From Gordonia amicalis NBRC 100051 = JCM 11271 (GTDB taxonomy: Bacteria > Actinomycetota > Actinomycetes > Mycobacteriales > Mycobacteriaceae), in assembly GCF_000332995.1 (NCBI RefSeq), contig NZ_BANS01000028.1:36471-100470 (forward strand): 64,000 nt of DNA. The letters run 5' to 3'. Positions 52,840 through 60,848 of this stretch are shown piece by piece (position 1 is the stretch's first letter; each line of letters begins with the position of its first letter). A program made the translations under genes and the position numbers. The notes under the pieces are model-generated. The model saw only the letters and a list, made by a program, of their open reading frames with translations, was not told the DNA's origin and made no database searches.

Positions 52840-52883
52840 ACCTCGGCCGGTCATCGGAGTTCCATCCGGTGGCCGGCCGAGGT
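52840..52883 (+). terminator. Terminator of the ATP synthase operon
   Basis: Arms of 19 bases (52840-52858 and 52865-52883) pair with two G-U wobbles around a 6-base loop and are followed by CGTTTCG. It begins 22 bases after the atpC stop. Confidence 0.75.
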
Positions 52884-53025
52884 CGTTTCGCGTCCGGTGT
52901 GGGCGATCTGGCATGCTGTGTTCCACAGCCCCTGTCCCGCAAAGTCGTGCCACGCCGTCGGTTCTCCTCGTTGGAAGTCCGACGGTCGTCCGGACATACG
53001 CGGAGACTGCACGAAGGAGTAGGTG

Positions 53026-53484
53026 ATGTCGCTGCCGGTAGTCTTGCTCAGTGTGCTGCTGGCTGTCGCGGTCATCGTGTGCGTGTTGCTCGCGGTCCGC
53101 CTGGCACAACTCCGGCGCGCGGGCACCCCCATCCTGCTGCGCACCATTCCGGCGGAGGTCGACCACGGCTGGCGTCACGGCACAGCGCATTACAGCGACG
53201 ACTCGCTGCGCTACTACCGCCTGGCGTCCCTGCGTCCCGGACCGAACGTCACCCTTGTCCGGCAGGGCATCGAGATCACCGGCCGACGCCGCCCGGAGGG
53301 GACGGAGACCGAGATCCTCGAGGGCATGCTGATTCTGCAGGTGAAGCCCTCCGGCAAGAACCCGATCAGCGGTAAGGGCAAGGACGGCTACGAGCTCGCG
53401 ATGGGCCCGGGAGCGGTCACCGCGTTCCAGTCGTGGCTGGAGTCTCGGCAGTCCGCGCGTTCAGAACGGCGCAAGAGCGCCTGA
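53026..53484 (+). CDS. DUF2550 membrane-anchored protein
   Basis: A 152-residue protein with one N-terminal membrane helix (about residues 5-25) and a basic cytoplasmic DUF2550 domain (RYYRLASLRPGPNVTLVRQGIEITGRRRP). It occupies the same place after atpC as Rv1312 of M. tuberculosis. The function is unknown. ATG at 53026 has GGAG 9 bases upstream; GTG at 53023 is an alternative. Confidence 0.85.
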   Translation: MSLPVVLLSVLLAVAVIVCVLLAVRLAQLRRAGTPILLRTIPAEVDHGWRHGTAHYSDDSLRYYRLASLRPGPNVTLVRQGIEITGRRRPEGTETEILEGMLILQVKPSGKNPISGKGKDGYELAMGPGAVTAFQSWLESRQSARSERRKSA

Positions 53485-53505
53485 TCCCGCCGTTCGGAGC
53501 GGGAT
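53484..53505. terminator. Bidirectional hairpin between DUF2550 and cobalamin adenosyltransferase
   Basis: ATCCCGC (53484-53490) pairs with GCGGGAT (53499-53505) around an 8-base loop, followed by TTTCCC. The two flanking genes converge, with 37 bases between stops. Confidence 0.6.
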
Positions 53506-53521
53506 TTCCCGTTCCGGGCTC

Positions 53522-54136
53522 TCAGTTCTCCGGAGTGGCTGGTCGTGCTCGGTTGCCGCCCGGAACCCACTTCACGTCGCCGAGTGTGCCGTCGGGTGCC
53601 CGATTGGCCACCCGCGACAGGATGAACAGCAGGTCGGACAGCCGGTTGAGGTATCTCGCCGGCAGGACGCTCGTGTCGTCGGGGTGGGCGGTCACCGCGG
53701 CCCACGCCGAACGCTCCGCGCGACGGGTCACCGTGCGCGCCTGGTGAAGCAGGGCGGCCAGCGGTGTGCCGCCGGGCAGGATGAACGAGTCCAGGGGCGG
53801 TAGGTCGGCGCCGAAGCCGTCACACCAGCCCTCGAGGGCGTCGATGTACTCCTGGGCGATGCGCAGCGGCGGGTATTCGGGGTCGTCGACGATCGGGGTG
53901 GACAGGTCGGCACCGGCGTCGAACAGGTCGTTCTGCACCGTGGCCAGCACGGCGGCGATGTCCTCGGGTACGTCGCCGCCGAGGGCCAGTGCCATGCCGA
54001 TCGCGGCGTTGGCCTCGTCGCAGTCGGCGTAGGCGACCACGCGCGGATCGGTCTTGGGGACGCGCGAGAAGTCACTCAGACCGGTCGAACCGTCGTCGCC
54101 GGTACGGGTGTAGATCCTCGTCAGATGAACGGCCAT
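53522..54136 (-). CDS. Cob(I)alamin adenosyltransferase, PduO type
   Basis: A 204-residue enzyme that transfers adenosyl from ATP to cob(I)alamin. The ATP-binding N-terminus [25 protein letters not shown], the central [25 protein letters not shown] and [15 protein letters not shown] are the family signatures. ATG at 54136 lies 6 bases after a TACATT hexamer (minus strand), consistent with a leaderless mRNA. It is divergent from murA, as in M. tuberculosis. Confidence 0.95.
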   Translation of the reverse strand: MAVHLTRIYTRTGDDGSTGLSDFSRVPKTDPRVVAYADCDEANAAIGMALALGGDVPEDIAAVLATVQNDLFDAGADLSTPIVDDPEYPPLRIAQEYIDALEGWCDGFGADLPPLDSFILPGGTPLAALLHQARTVTRRAERSAWAAVTAHPDDTSVLPARYLNRLSDLLFILSRVANRAPDGTLGDVKWVPGGNRARPATPEN

Positions 54137-54192
54137 GCGTTGAATGTACTGCCTGCGATGAGCGCCGGGCGGCGGCGGATAAGGTGGCAGGC

Positions 54193-55449
54193 GTGAGCGA
54201 TCGGTTTCTGGTGTCGGGCGGGGCACGTTTGTCCGGTGAGGTGTCTGTCGGTGGCGCCAAGAACAGCGTGCTGAAGCTGATGGCGGCAGCGTTGCTGGCC
54301 GAGGGCACGACGGTGCTGACCAACGCGCCGGAGATCGCAGACGTCCCGCTGATGGCCGATGTCGTACGTGGTCTGGGTGCCGTCGTGGAGATGGACGGCG
54401 ACACCGTGACGATCACGGCCCCCGCCGAACCGAAGTTCCATGCGGACTTCGCCGCCGTCCGTCAGTTCCGCGCCTCGGTGTGTGTTCTCGGACCGCTGAT
54501 GGCCCGGTGTCATCGAGCGGTGGTGGCGTTGCCGGGTGGTGACGCGATCGGTTCGCGACCCCTGGACATGCATCAGGCGGGCCTGCGTGCTCTCGGAGCG
54601 ACGAGCTCGATCGAGCACGGCTGCGTGGTGGCCGAAGCCGACGCCCTCGTCGGTGCTCCCATCGCGCTCGAGTTCCCCTCCGTCGGGGCCACCGAGAACA
54701 TCCTGATGGCTGCCGTCCTGGCCGAGGGCCAGACGACGATCGACAACGCGGCGCGCGAACCGGAGATCGTCGACCTCTGCGTGATGCTGCAGCAGATGGG
54801 TGCCCAGATCGAGGGCGCCGGCACGTCGACGCTGACGGTGAACGGCGTCGACCGGCTGCATCCGACGACCCATCGGGTGGTGGGGGACCGCATCGTCGGT
54901 GCGACCTGGGGTATCGCTGCCGCGATGACGCGCGGTGACGTCACGGTTCGCGGTGTGCAGCCCGAACACCTGCAGCTGGTCCTCAACAAGCTGGTCGACA
55001 CCGGTGCCCGCGTGGACACCTTCAGCGACGGCTTCCGGGTGCGCCACGACAGCCGGCCGGTCGCGGTGAACGTCTCGACGCTGCCGTTCCCCGGTTTCCC
55101 GACTGATCTGCAGCCGATGGCGATCGGACTCGCCGCCATCTCCGAGGGCATGTCCGTCATCACCGAGAACGTCTTCGAGGCCCGGTTCCGCTTCGTCGAG
55201 GAGATGGTGCGCCTGGGCGCGGACGCCCGCACCGACGGCCACCACGCCGTCATCCGCGGTATCGAGCGACTCTCGAGTGCACCCGTCTGGTGTTCGGACA
55301 TCCGTGCCGGCGCCGGCCTCGTGCTCGCGGGCCTCGTCGCCGACGGCGTCACCGAGGTGCACGACGTCGAACACATCGACCGCGGCTACCCACATTTCGT
55401 CGAGATCCTTCGCAGCCTCGGCGGCGAGATCGAGCGCGTCACCGACTGA
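54193..55449 (+). CDS. murA: UDP-N-acetylglucosamine 1-carboxyvinyltransferase (MurA), Cys-to-Asp active site
   Basis: A 418-residue enzyme for the first committed step of peptidoglycan synthesis. The N-terminal [18 protein letters not shown] and the active loop [13 protein letters not shown] are clear. The fosfomycin-target Cys is replaced by Asp117, the same residue as in M. tuberculosis, which predicts intrinsic fosfomycin insensitivity. GTG at 54193 lies 7 bases after TAAGGT (54180-54185), consistent with a leaderless mRNA. In mycobacteria murA is followed by the rRNA operon; here it is followed by the alcohol-oxidation cluster. Confidence 0.96.
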   Translation: MSDRFLVSGGARLSGEVSVGGAKNSVLKLMAAALLAEGTTVLTNAPEIADVPLMADVVRGLGAVVEMDGDTVTITAPAEPKFHADFAAVRQFRASVCVLGPLMARCHRAVVALPGGDAIGSRPLDMHQAGLRALGATSSIEHGCVVAEADALVGAPIALEFPSVGATENILMAAVLAEGQTTIDNAAREPEIVDLCVMLQQMGAQIEGAGTSTLTVNGVDRLHPTTHRVVGDRIVGATWGIAAAMTRGDVTVRGVQPEHLQLVLNKLVDTGARVDTFSDGFRVRHDSRPVAVNVSTLPFPGFPTDLQPMAIGLAAISEGMSVITENVFEARFRFVEEMVRLGADARTDGHHAVIRGIERLSSAPVWCSDIRAGAGLVLAGLVADGVTEVHDVEHIDRGYPHFVEILRSLGGEIERVTD

Positions 55450-55460
55450 TGTGTCGGCCC

Positions 55461-55484
55461 CCACCTGTCCGATCGGACAGGTGG
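55461..55484. promoter_or_regulatory. 24-base perfect palindrome upstream of mno, candidate MnoR operator
   Basis: A perfect palindrome containing CACCTGTCCGATCGGAC (55462-55478). It recurs with a single change upstream of mftM (63824-63840). It lies 12 bases after the murA stop and 118 bases before the mno ATG. It could also fold as a terminator, but the second copy in a promoter favours a regulator site. Confidence 0.6.
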
Positions 55485-55540
55485 TACCCCCGTCCCGATG
55501 GACCGAACCTGCCCGCCGAGGGTCAGGACCCCTTGTGGGC

Positions 55541-55588
55541 GTTGTGATCTGAGCGACATTCTCGTTGTGACAGACCCAACCGTCACAA
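55541..55588 (+). promoter_or_regulatory. Direct repeats and leader hairpin before mno
   Basis: GTTGTGA occurs at 55541-55547 and 55564-55570, 23 bases apart. The second copy also forms an inverted repeat with GTCACAA (55582-55588), which would place a stem directly before the AAGGAG ribosome binding site. These may be further control elements of mno. Confidence 0.4.
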
Positions 55589-55601
55589 GGAGTTCACCCC
55601 C

Positions 55602-56873
55602 ATGGCCATTGAGCTGAACCAGATCTGGGATTTCCCGATCAAGGAGTTCCACCCGTTCCCGAAGGCGAAGCTGGGCGTCGGTGCGCACGACATGCTCGGT
55701 GTCGAGGCCAAGGAACTGGGCATCACGCGTGCCCTGCTGATGACCACCGGCCTCCGCGGTTCGGGCATCATCGAGGAACTGATCGGCAAGATCGAGTACC
55801 AGGGCGTCGACGTGGTGCTCTACGACCAGGTGGAGTCCAATCCCAAGGACTACAACGTCATGGACGCCGCGGCGCTGTACCAGTCGGAGAAGTGCGACGG
55901 CATCATCTCGGTGGGCGGCGGGTCGAGCCACGACGCCGCCAAGGGCGCCCGGATGGTGATCGCCCACGACGGCCGCAACATCAACGAGTTCGAGGGCTTC
56001 TCCAAGGCCACCAACAAGGAGAACCCGAAGCACATCGCGGTCTCCACCACCGCGGGCACCGGCTCGGAGACCTCCTGGGCCTACGTCATCACCGACACCT
56101 CGGACATGAACAACCCGCACAAGTGGGTGGCGTTCGACGACACCTGTCTCGTGGACCTCGCGATGGACGATCCGCTGCTCTACTACTCGTGCCCCGAGCA
56201 CTTCACCGCCTTCTGCGGCTTCGACGTGCTCGCCCACGCCAGCGAGCCGTACGTCTCGCGCCTGGACTTCGCCCCGTCGCTCGGCAACGCCAAGTACTCG
56301 ATCGAGCTCATCCGCGATCATCTCCGGACCGCGGTCTACGATCCGCGTAACCTCGCGGCCCGTACCGGCATGATGCATGCCCAGTACATCTCCGCGCAGG
56401 CATTCAACTCGGGTGGTCTCGGGCTGGTGCACAGCCTGTCCCATGCGGTGAGCGCCTTCTACGACAGCCATCACGGACTCAACAACGCCATCGCGCTGCC
56501 GCGCGTGTGGGAGTACAACCTGCCGTCCCGCTTCGAGCGCTACGCGGAGATCGCCGCCCTGCTCGGCGTCGACACCTCCAAGATGACCACCGTCCAGGCC
56601 GCCGACGCCGCGGTCGAGGAGGCCATCCGCCTCTCGAAGGACCTCGGCATCCCGGACAACTTCGGACAGCTGTCGACCAACAGCTACGAGAAGAACCGGA
56701 TGAACACCGGTAAGTACGAGGGGCGCGGCGAGAGCATCGACACGTCCGAGAAGCAGATCCGCGCCATCGCCGAGCACATGATGGGCGACTGGTGCACCCC
56801 GGGCAACCCCCGGGAGAGCACCGTGGAATCGCTGATCCCCATGGTGACGCACGCCTTCACCGGCAGCTACTGA
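55602..56873 (+). CDS. mno: NDMA-dependent methanol dehydrogenase-type alcohol oxidoreductase
   Basis: A 423-residue group III alcohol dehydrogenase matching the actinobacterial methanol:NDMA oxidoreductase family (MAIELNQIWDFPIKEFHPFPKAKLGVGAHDMLG). The nicotinamide site is GGGSSHDAAKGARM, and metal ligands are visible as Asp and His in FDVLAHASEPY and two His in HSLSHAVSAFYDSHHGLNNA. These enzymes keep their NAD(P) tightly bound and pass electrons to mycofactocin in vivo, oxidising methanol and other short alcohols. ATG at 55602 has AAGGAG upstream. It is the first gene of the cluster and is followed by a hairpin that may set it at a higher level than the rest. Confidence 0.9.
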   Translation: MAIELNQIWDFPIKEFHPFPKAKLGVGAHDMLGVEAKELGITRALLMTTGLRGSGIIEELIGKIEYQGVDVVLYDQVESNPKDYNVMDAAALYQSEKCDGIISVGGGSSHDAAKGARMVIAHDGRNINEFEGFSKATNKENPKHIAVSTTAGTGSETSWAYVITDTSDMNNPHKWVAFDDTCLVDLAMDDPLLYYSCPEHFTAFCGFDVLAHASEPYVSRLDFAPSLGNAKYSIELIRDHLRTAVYDPRNLAARTGMMHAQYISAQAFNSGGLGLVHSLSHAVSAFYDSHHGLNNAIALPRVWEYNLPSRFERYAEIAALLGVDTSKMTTVQAADAAVEEAIRLSKDLGIPDNFGQLSTNSYEKNRMNTGKYEGRGESIDTSEKQIRAIAEHMMGDWCTPGNPRESTVESLIPMVTHAFTGSY

Positions 56874-56883
56874 TCACCCGGCC

Positions 56884-56931
56884 GGAACCCCGTGCCCGGG
56901 AAGGGAACCCCCTCCCGGGCGCGCGGGTTCC
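56884..56931 (+). terminator. Hairpin between mno and the MoxR gene, possible partial terminator
   Basis: GGAACCC (56884-56890) pairs with GGGTTCC (56925-56931), and inside it GCCCGGGA pairs with TCCCGGGC. It lies 10 bases after the mno stop. Partial termination or RNA stabilisation would let mno be made in excess over the downstream genes. Confidence 0.55.
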
Positions 56932-56973
56932 GTCCCAGCCCACCGCCCCGTCGACGGAAGGTCTGACGATCCG

Positions 56974-58065
56974 ATGACGCACACCTCCACCGCCCTCGCC
57001 CGTCTCACGGATGCCGACGAGACCGCCCGCTTCGCCTCCGCAGAGGAACTGACCGCTGCGCTCGGGGAGCAGGGATATCTCATCGGACCGGAACTGGCGG
57101 TCGTCGTGCACCTCGCCACGCTCCTGGACCGGCCGCTGCTTCTCGAGGGGCCGGCCGGTGTCGGCAAGACCGAACTGGCCAAGGCGCTGGCCGCGGCGTC
57201 GGGGCGTGAGCTCATCCGCCTGCAGTGTTACGAGGGGCTCGACGACTCGCGAGCCCTCTACGAGTGGGACTACGCCCGCCAACTGCTCCACGTGCAGATG
57301 CTGCGAGACCGCATCAGTGTCGAATTGGCATCGGAGACAAGTCTTTCGGCGGCATCGGCGGCCCTGGCGCGTACCGAGGTGGGCGTGTACACCGAGGACT
57401 TCCTGGTGGCCCGGCCGCTGCTGGCCGCGATCACCTCGACCACCCCCACCGTGCTCCTCGTCGACGAGATCGACCGTACGGACGAGGCGATGGAGGCGGT
57501 CATGCTCGAGGTGCTCGCCGAACGCCAGGTGTCGGTACCCGAACTCGGGACGTTCACCGCACGGTCGTCGCCGTGGGTGATCCTGACCTCCAACGACACC
57601 CGTGAGCTCTCGCCGGCCCTCAAGCGCAGGTGCCTGCACTTCCAGGTCGACTACCCCGACCCGGACACCGAGCGCGCCATCGTCGCGGTGCGGGCTCCCG
57701 ACATCGAGGACGAGGTCATCGGCGAGGTCGTCGACCTCGCCCGGCGACTCCGCGATCTGCCGCTGCGCAAGAGTCCCTCGATCGCGGAGGTCATCGACGC
57801 TGCCCGCGCGGCGTCGTATCTCAGGACCACCGAACCGGCACAGACCGCCCCTACCGGATCCGGTACGGCCGACGCCGCGTTGCTCTCCCTGCTGGTCAAG
57901 TTCGGCACCGACCTCGACCTCGCCCGTCGTGCGCTGTCGAGCCCCACCGCAGACACCACCGCCGCGGAGGTCGGTGTCGACGGGTCGACGCCGTCAGGGT
58001 CGGTCACGGCCCGGGCGTTCGGGGCCGGGCGGGCCCGCAGTGCCGGGGTACGCGCGGGCCGATGA
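56974..58065 (+). CDS. MoxR-family AAA+ ATPase
   Basis: A 363-residue AAA+ ATPase with Walker A GPAGVGKTE (residues 59-66), Walker B LLVDEIDR, sensor ILTSNDTRELSPALKRRCL and a C-terminal lid (LRKSPSIAEVIDAARA). MoxR ATPases work with VWA-domain partners as maturation chaperones, often inserting metals or cofactors into enzymes. Its ATGA overlap with the CoxE-like gene and its place behind mno suggest it helps mature the alcohol dehydrogenase. That is inference. Confidence 0.88.
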   Translation: MTHTSTALARLTDADETARFASAEELTAALGEQGYLIGPELAVVVHLATLLDRPLLLEGPAGVGKTELAKALAAASGRELIRLQCYEGLDDSRALYEWDYARQLLHVQMLRDRISVELASETSLSAASAALARTEVGVYTEDFLVARPLLAAITSTTPTVLLVDEIDRTDEAMEAVMLEVLAERQVSVPELGTFTARSSPWVILTSNDTRELSPALKRRCLHFQVDYPDPDTERAIVAVRAPDIEDEVIGEVVDLARRLRDLPLRKSPSIAEVIDAARAASYLRTTEPAQTAPTGSGTADAALLSLLVKFGTDLDLARRALSSPTADTTAAEVGVDGSTPSGSVTARAFGAGRARSAGVRAGR

Positions 58066-59602
58066 CCGTGCGCACGCCGCCGACGGGGGCCGCCCGCGAC
58101 GAGATCCTCGACCTGGTCGCGGTTCTGTTCGGGCAGGTCCTGCGCCGTGCCGGGATCGCCGCGTCACCCGCGGAGGTGATCGAGATCCGGCGGACGCTGG
58201 CGATCGTCGGGACCGCCGACCTCGCGGTGCTGCGGCCCGCGCTGCGCAGTGTCTCCGTCAAATACGGTTACGAGACAGCAGGTTTCGAGCACGCCTTCGA
58301 CGTCTTCTTCCTGGGTGCCGACACGGGGCCCGATCGCGAGGAGGACCTGCCCCGCCCGCGGGGTGCCGCCGCGGACCTGCCCGACGACGTCGTCTGGGAC
58401 GACGAGTTCGACGGGGCGGCCCGCCGAATCGGCGCCGACGAGCACACCGACGAGATCGGCGATCTGATGGCACCCGACCCCGATGCCGGCGAGCGCCACG
58501 GGGAGAGCGCCCATCGCGAGGAGAACGACTTCACCGTGTCGGCCGGCGCCGAACAGCTCGGCGTCGACCCGGACAGCGGATCGGTCAGCGGGGGAGTGAC
58601 GTACACGGTCGAGATCGACTCCGCCGATTCGGCGTCGGTCGGCGAGCTGACCGGCGCCGCCGCCCGGGTGGCGAGCACACCCCTGGGGGTGACCGGCGCC
58701 GCCGCGATCCTGGCGGCTCTCGACGCCTACGACCCCTGGGGAGCGTACGGATCGGAGGGGAACGCCGACCTCGACGACGCGCGTCGCATCGAGCTCGAAC
58801 ATGCCCTGGCCGCGTTCGTCGACGCGTTCACCGCGCGCCTCGAGGCGGCCGGGCTCACCGAGGACGACGCACCCGGTCGATCGGCCCCGGTGCGGACCGA
58901 ACAGGCCGACATCGACCGTGCCTGCCACCGGCTCGTCCAGCGCATGCGCGGAGCACCGCGACGGGTGATCGGCCGCGGAGATCGCGGGACCCTCGACATC
59001 CGCGCCACGATGCGCGCAGCGGTGGCCACCGACGGGGTGCCGGCCGAACTGTGGCGTCGACGTCCGCGGCCCGGCCCCGTCCGGTTGCTGGTCCTGGTCG
59101 ACGTCTCGTTGTCGGTCCGGCCGGTCACCGGGTTCATCCTGCGGCTCGCGCAGACGCTGCACCGTTTCGGCGACGGTGCGAGGTCGTCGCCTTCGTCGAC
59201 CGGCCGGTGCGCGTCACCGCCGCGCTCCGGGCGGCGTCCGCCGACGCCGCGCTGGCCGCTGTGCTCGCCGCCGACGGCCTCGACCTGGCCGCGACGAGCG
59301 ACTACGGACGGATGTTCGCCGGACTGCTCGGCGATTTCGGCGACCTCGTCACTCCGCGTACCTCGGTGCTCGTCGTCGGCGACGCGCGCAGCAACGGATT
59401 CGACGCCCGCACCGACCTGGTCGCCGAGATCGGCCGGCGCGCACACCGCCTCGCCTGGGTGACCCCCGAACCGTCGCGCTACTGGTCGCAGACGAGCTGT
59501 GCGATGGCCGACTACGCCGAACACTGCAGCGGTGTCGTCAGCGTCCGGGACGGGGCCGAGATGCTTGCCCGCTGTGATGAACTGGGTGCAGCGCTCAGGT
59601 GA
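58062..59602 (+). pseudogene. CoxE-like VWA-domain protein, interrupted by a frameshift
   Basis: ATG at 58062 overlaps the MoxR stop. The frame runs as an acidic N-terminal region and enters a von Willebrand A domain with MIDAS motif DVSLS (Asp347), then loses homology at 59175-59177. The missing half (CEVVAFVDRPVRVTAAL, TSDYGRMFAGLLGDF, VVGDARSNG, RLAWVTPEPSRYW) continues in the -1 frame to the stop at 59602. Restoring one base at GACGG-TGCGAG would give about 513 residues. No slippery heptamer is present, so this is a mutation or a sequencing error rather than programmed frameshifting. The unshifted frame stops at 59462. CoxE-type proteins partner MoxR ATPases. Confidence 0.8.
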
Positions 59603-59608
59603 GGTGGG

Positions 59609-59614
59609 TAGCGT
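59609..59614 (+). promoter_or_regulatory. -10 element for a leaderless transcript before the second alcohol dehydrogenase
   Basis: TAGCGT lies 5 bases before ATG 59620. It suggests a promoter inside the cluster, independent of mno, and is the same hexamer as before wecA. Confidence 0.35.
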
Positions 59615-59619
59615 CGAAA

Positions 59620-59658
59620 ATGCCGGTGGCGCACGACGACATCAGCGGCCCGCGGTGA
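59620..59658 (+). CDS. Possible leaderless leader peptide (12 codons) before the iron-type ADH
   Basis: ATG at 59620 opens a 12-residue frame (MPVAHDDISGPR) that stops at 59656-59658, just ahead of the GGAGGA ribosome binding site of the next gene. It has no similarity to known peptides. Its support is the adjacent TAGCGT and its tight placement. Confidence 0.3.
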   Translation: MPVAHDDISGPR

Positions 59659-59672
59659 TCGGAGGACAACGG

Positions 59673-60848
59673 ATGCAAGGTGGCACGCGCCGACGCAGCC
59701 CCGGTCATGTCGCCAAGTTCCACGCCCCCGAGATCGTGCTCGGCCCGGGCGCATTCGGCGAGGTGCCGCTCGCCACGTCGGGCCTCGGGATGCGCCGCCC
59801 GCTGGTGGTGAGCGATCGCGGTCTCGAGGGCACCCGCTGGTACTCGCAGCTGATGTCGGGGCTGGCCGCGGCGGGGCTGGACGCCACCTCGTTCGTGGAC
59901 GTGTCACCCAACCCTCGTGCCGGCGAGGTCACCGCGGCGTTCCTGGCCTACAAGGCGCACGATGCGGACGGGCTCGTGGCGCTCGGCGGGGGATCGGTCA
60001 TCGACGCGGCCAAGGGGGTCGCGGTGCTCGCCGCCAACGGCGGTCACATCCTGGAATACGAGGGAATCGATCGTGCCCGCCGGCCGTTGCCGCCGCTCGT
60101 CGCCGTGCCGACCACCGCCGGGAGCGGTGCCGACGTCTCGCAGTTCTGCATCATCAACGACGGCCAGCGCCGCACCAAGGTCACCATCATCGGCCGGTCG
60201 CTGGTGCCGGACCTGTCGGTGAGCGATCCGGAACTGCTCACCACGGTGCCGGCCGAGGTCACCGCACAGGTCGGGATGGACGTGCTAACGCACTGCGTCG
60301 AGGCCTACGTCTCGCTCGCGCACGGCCGGATGACGGATTCGCTTGCACTGGAATCGATCAGCGGTGTCTGGACGCATCTCGAGCGACTGGTCGACGACCC
60401 GCTCGACAAGATCGCGGCGGAGGAGATGTCGCTGGCGTCGCTGCGGGCCGGGATGGCGTTCACCAACGCGATCCTCGGCGCGACCCACGCGATGAGCCAC
60501 CCGGTCGGCGGGCATTGCGACGCCCCCCACGGTGCGATCAACGCGGTGCTGCTACCGCATGTCATCCGCTACAACGCGGAGGTGTGCGCCGACGGATTCG
60601 TCGACCTCGCCGGGGCGATCGGCCTGTCCACCGACGGGAATGCGCGCATGGTCGCCGACCGACTGGCCGATGCCGTGGCGGGCCTGGGTGCACGGGTCGG
60701 GATGCCGGAGTCCCTGGAGCCGTTGGGCGTTCGCGTCGGCGATCTCGATCGTCTCACCACGCACGCTCTCGCGGACTCGTGCATGACCACGAATCCGCGC
60801 CGTCCTCAGGCGGCGGGGATTCGTGACCTGTACGCGGCGGCACTGTGA
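59673..60848 (+). CDS. Iron-containing (group III) alcohol dehydrogenase, 1,3-propanediol dehydrogenase-like
   Basis: A 391-residue metal-dependent alcohol dehydrogenase. The nucleotide site is GGGSVIDAAKGVAV and the metal ligands are Asp and His in GMDVLTHCVEAY and two His in HAMSHPVGGHCDAPHGAINAVLLPH. It is only distantly related to mno, so it probably handles a different alcohol or acts as a reductase. ATG at 59673 has GGAGGA upstream. A similar gene sits between the VWA gene and mnoS in M. smegmatis. Confidence 0.88.
   Translation: MQGGTRRRSPGHVAKFHAPEIVLGPGAFGEVPLATSGLGMRRPLVVSDRGLEGTRWYSQLMSGLAAAGLDATSFVDVSPNPRAGEVTAAFLAYKAHDADGLVALGGGSVIDAAKGVAVLAANGGHILEYEGIDRARRPLPPLVAVPTTAGSGADVSQFCIINDGQRRTKVTIIGRSLVPDLSVSDPELLTTVPAEVTAQVGMDVLTHCVEAYVSLAHGRMTDSLALESISGVWTHLERLVDDPLDKIAAEEMSLASLRAGMAFTNAILGATHAMSHPVGGHCDAPHGAINAVLLPHVIRYNAEVCADGFVDLAGAIGLSTDGNARMVADRLADAVAGLGARVGMPESLEPLGVRVGDLDRLTTHALADSCMTTNPRRPQAAGIRDLYAAAL

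Noticed and set aside
55461..55484. Palindrome read as the murA terminator only
   Set aside because: It could fold, but a 16-of-17-base match to its core recurs in the mftM promoter where no gene ends, so a regulator site is the better explanation. A dual role is not excluded.
59163..59200. Programmed -1 frameshifting in the VWA gene
   Set aside because: No X-XXY-YYZ slippery sequence is seen at the crossing point and the MoxR partner gene is conventional. A mutation or a missing base in the sequence is simpler.
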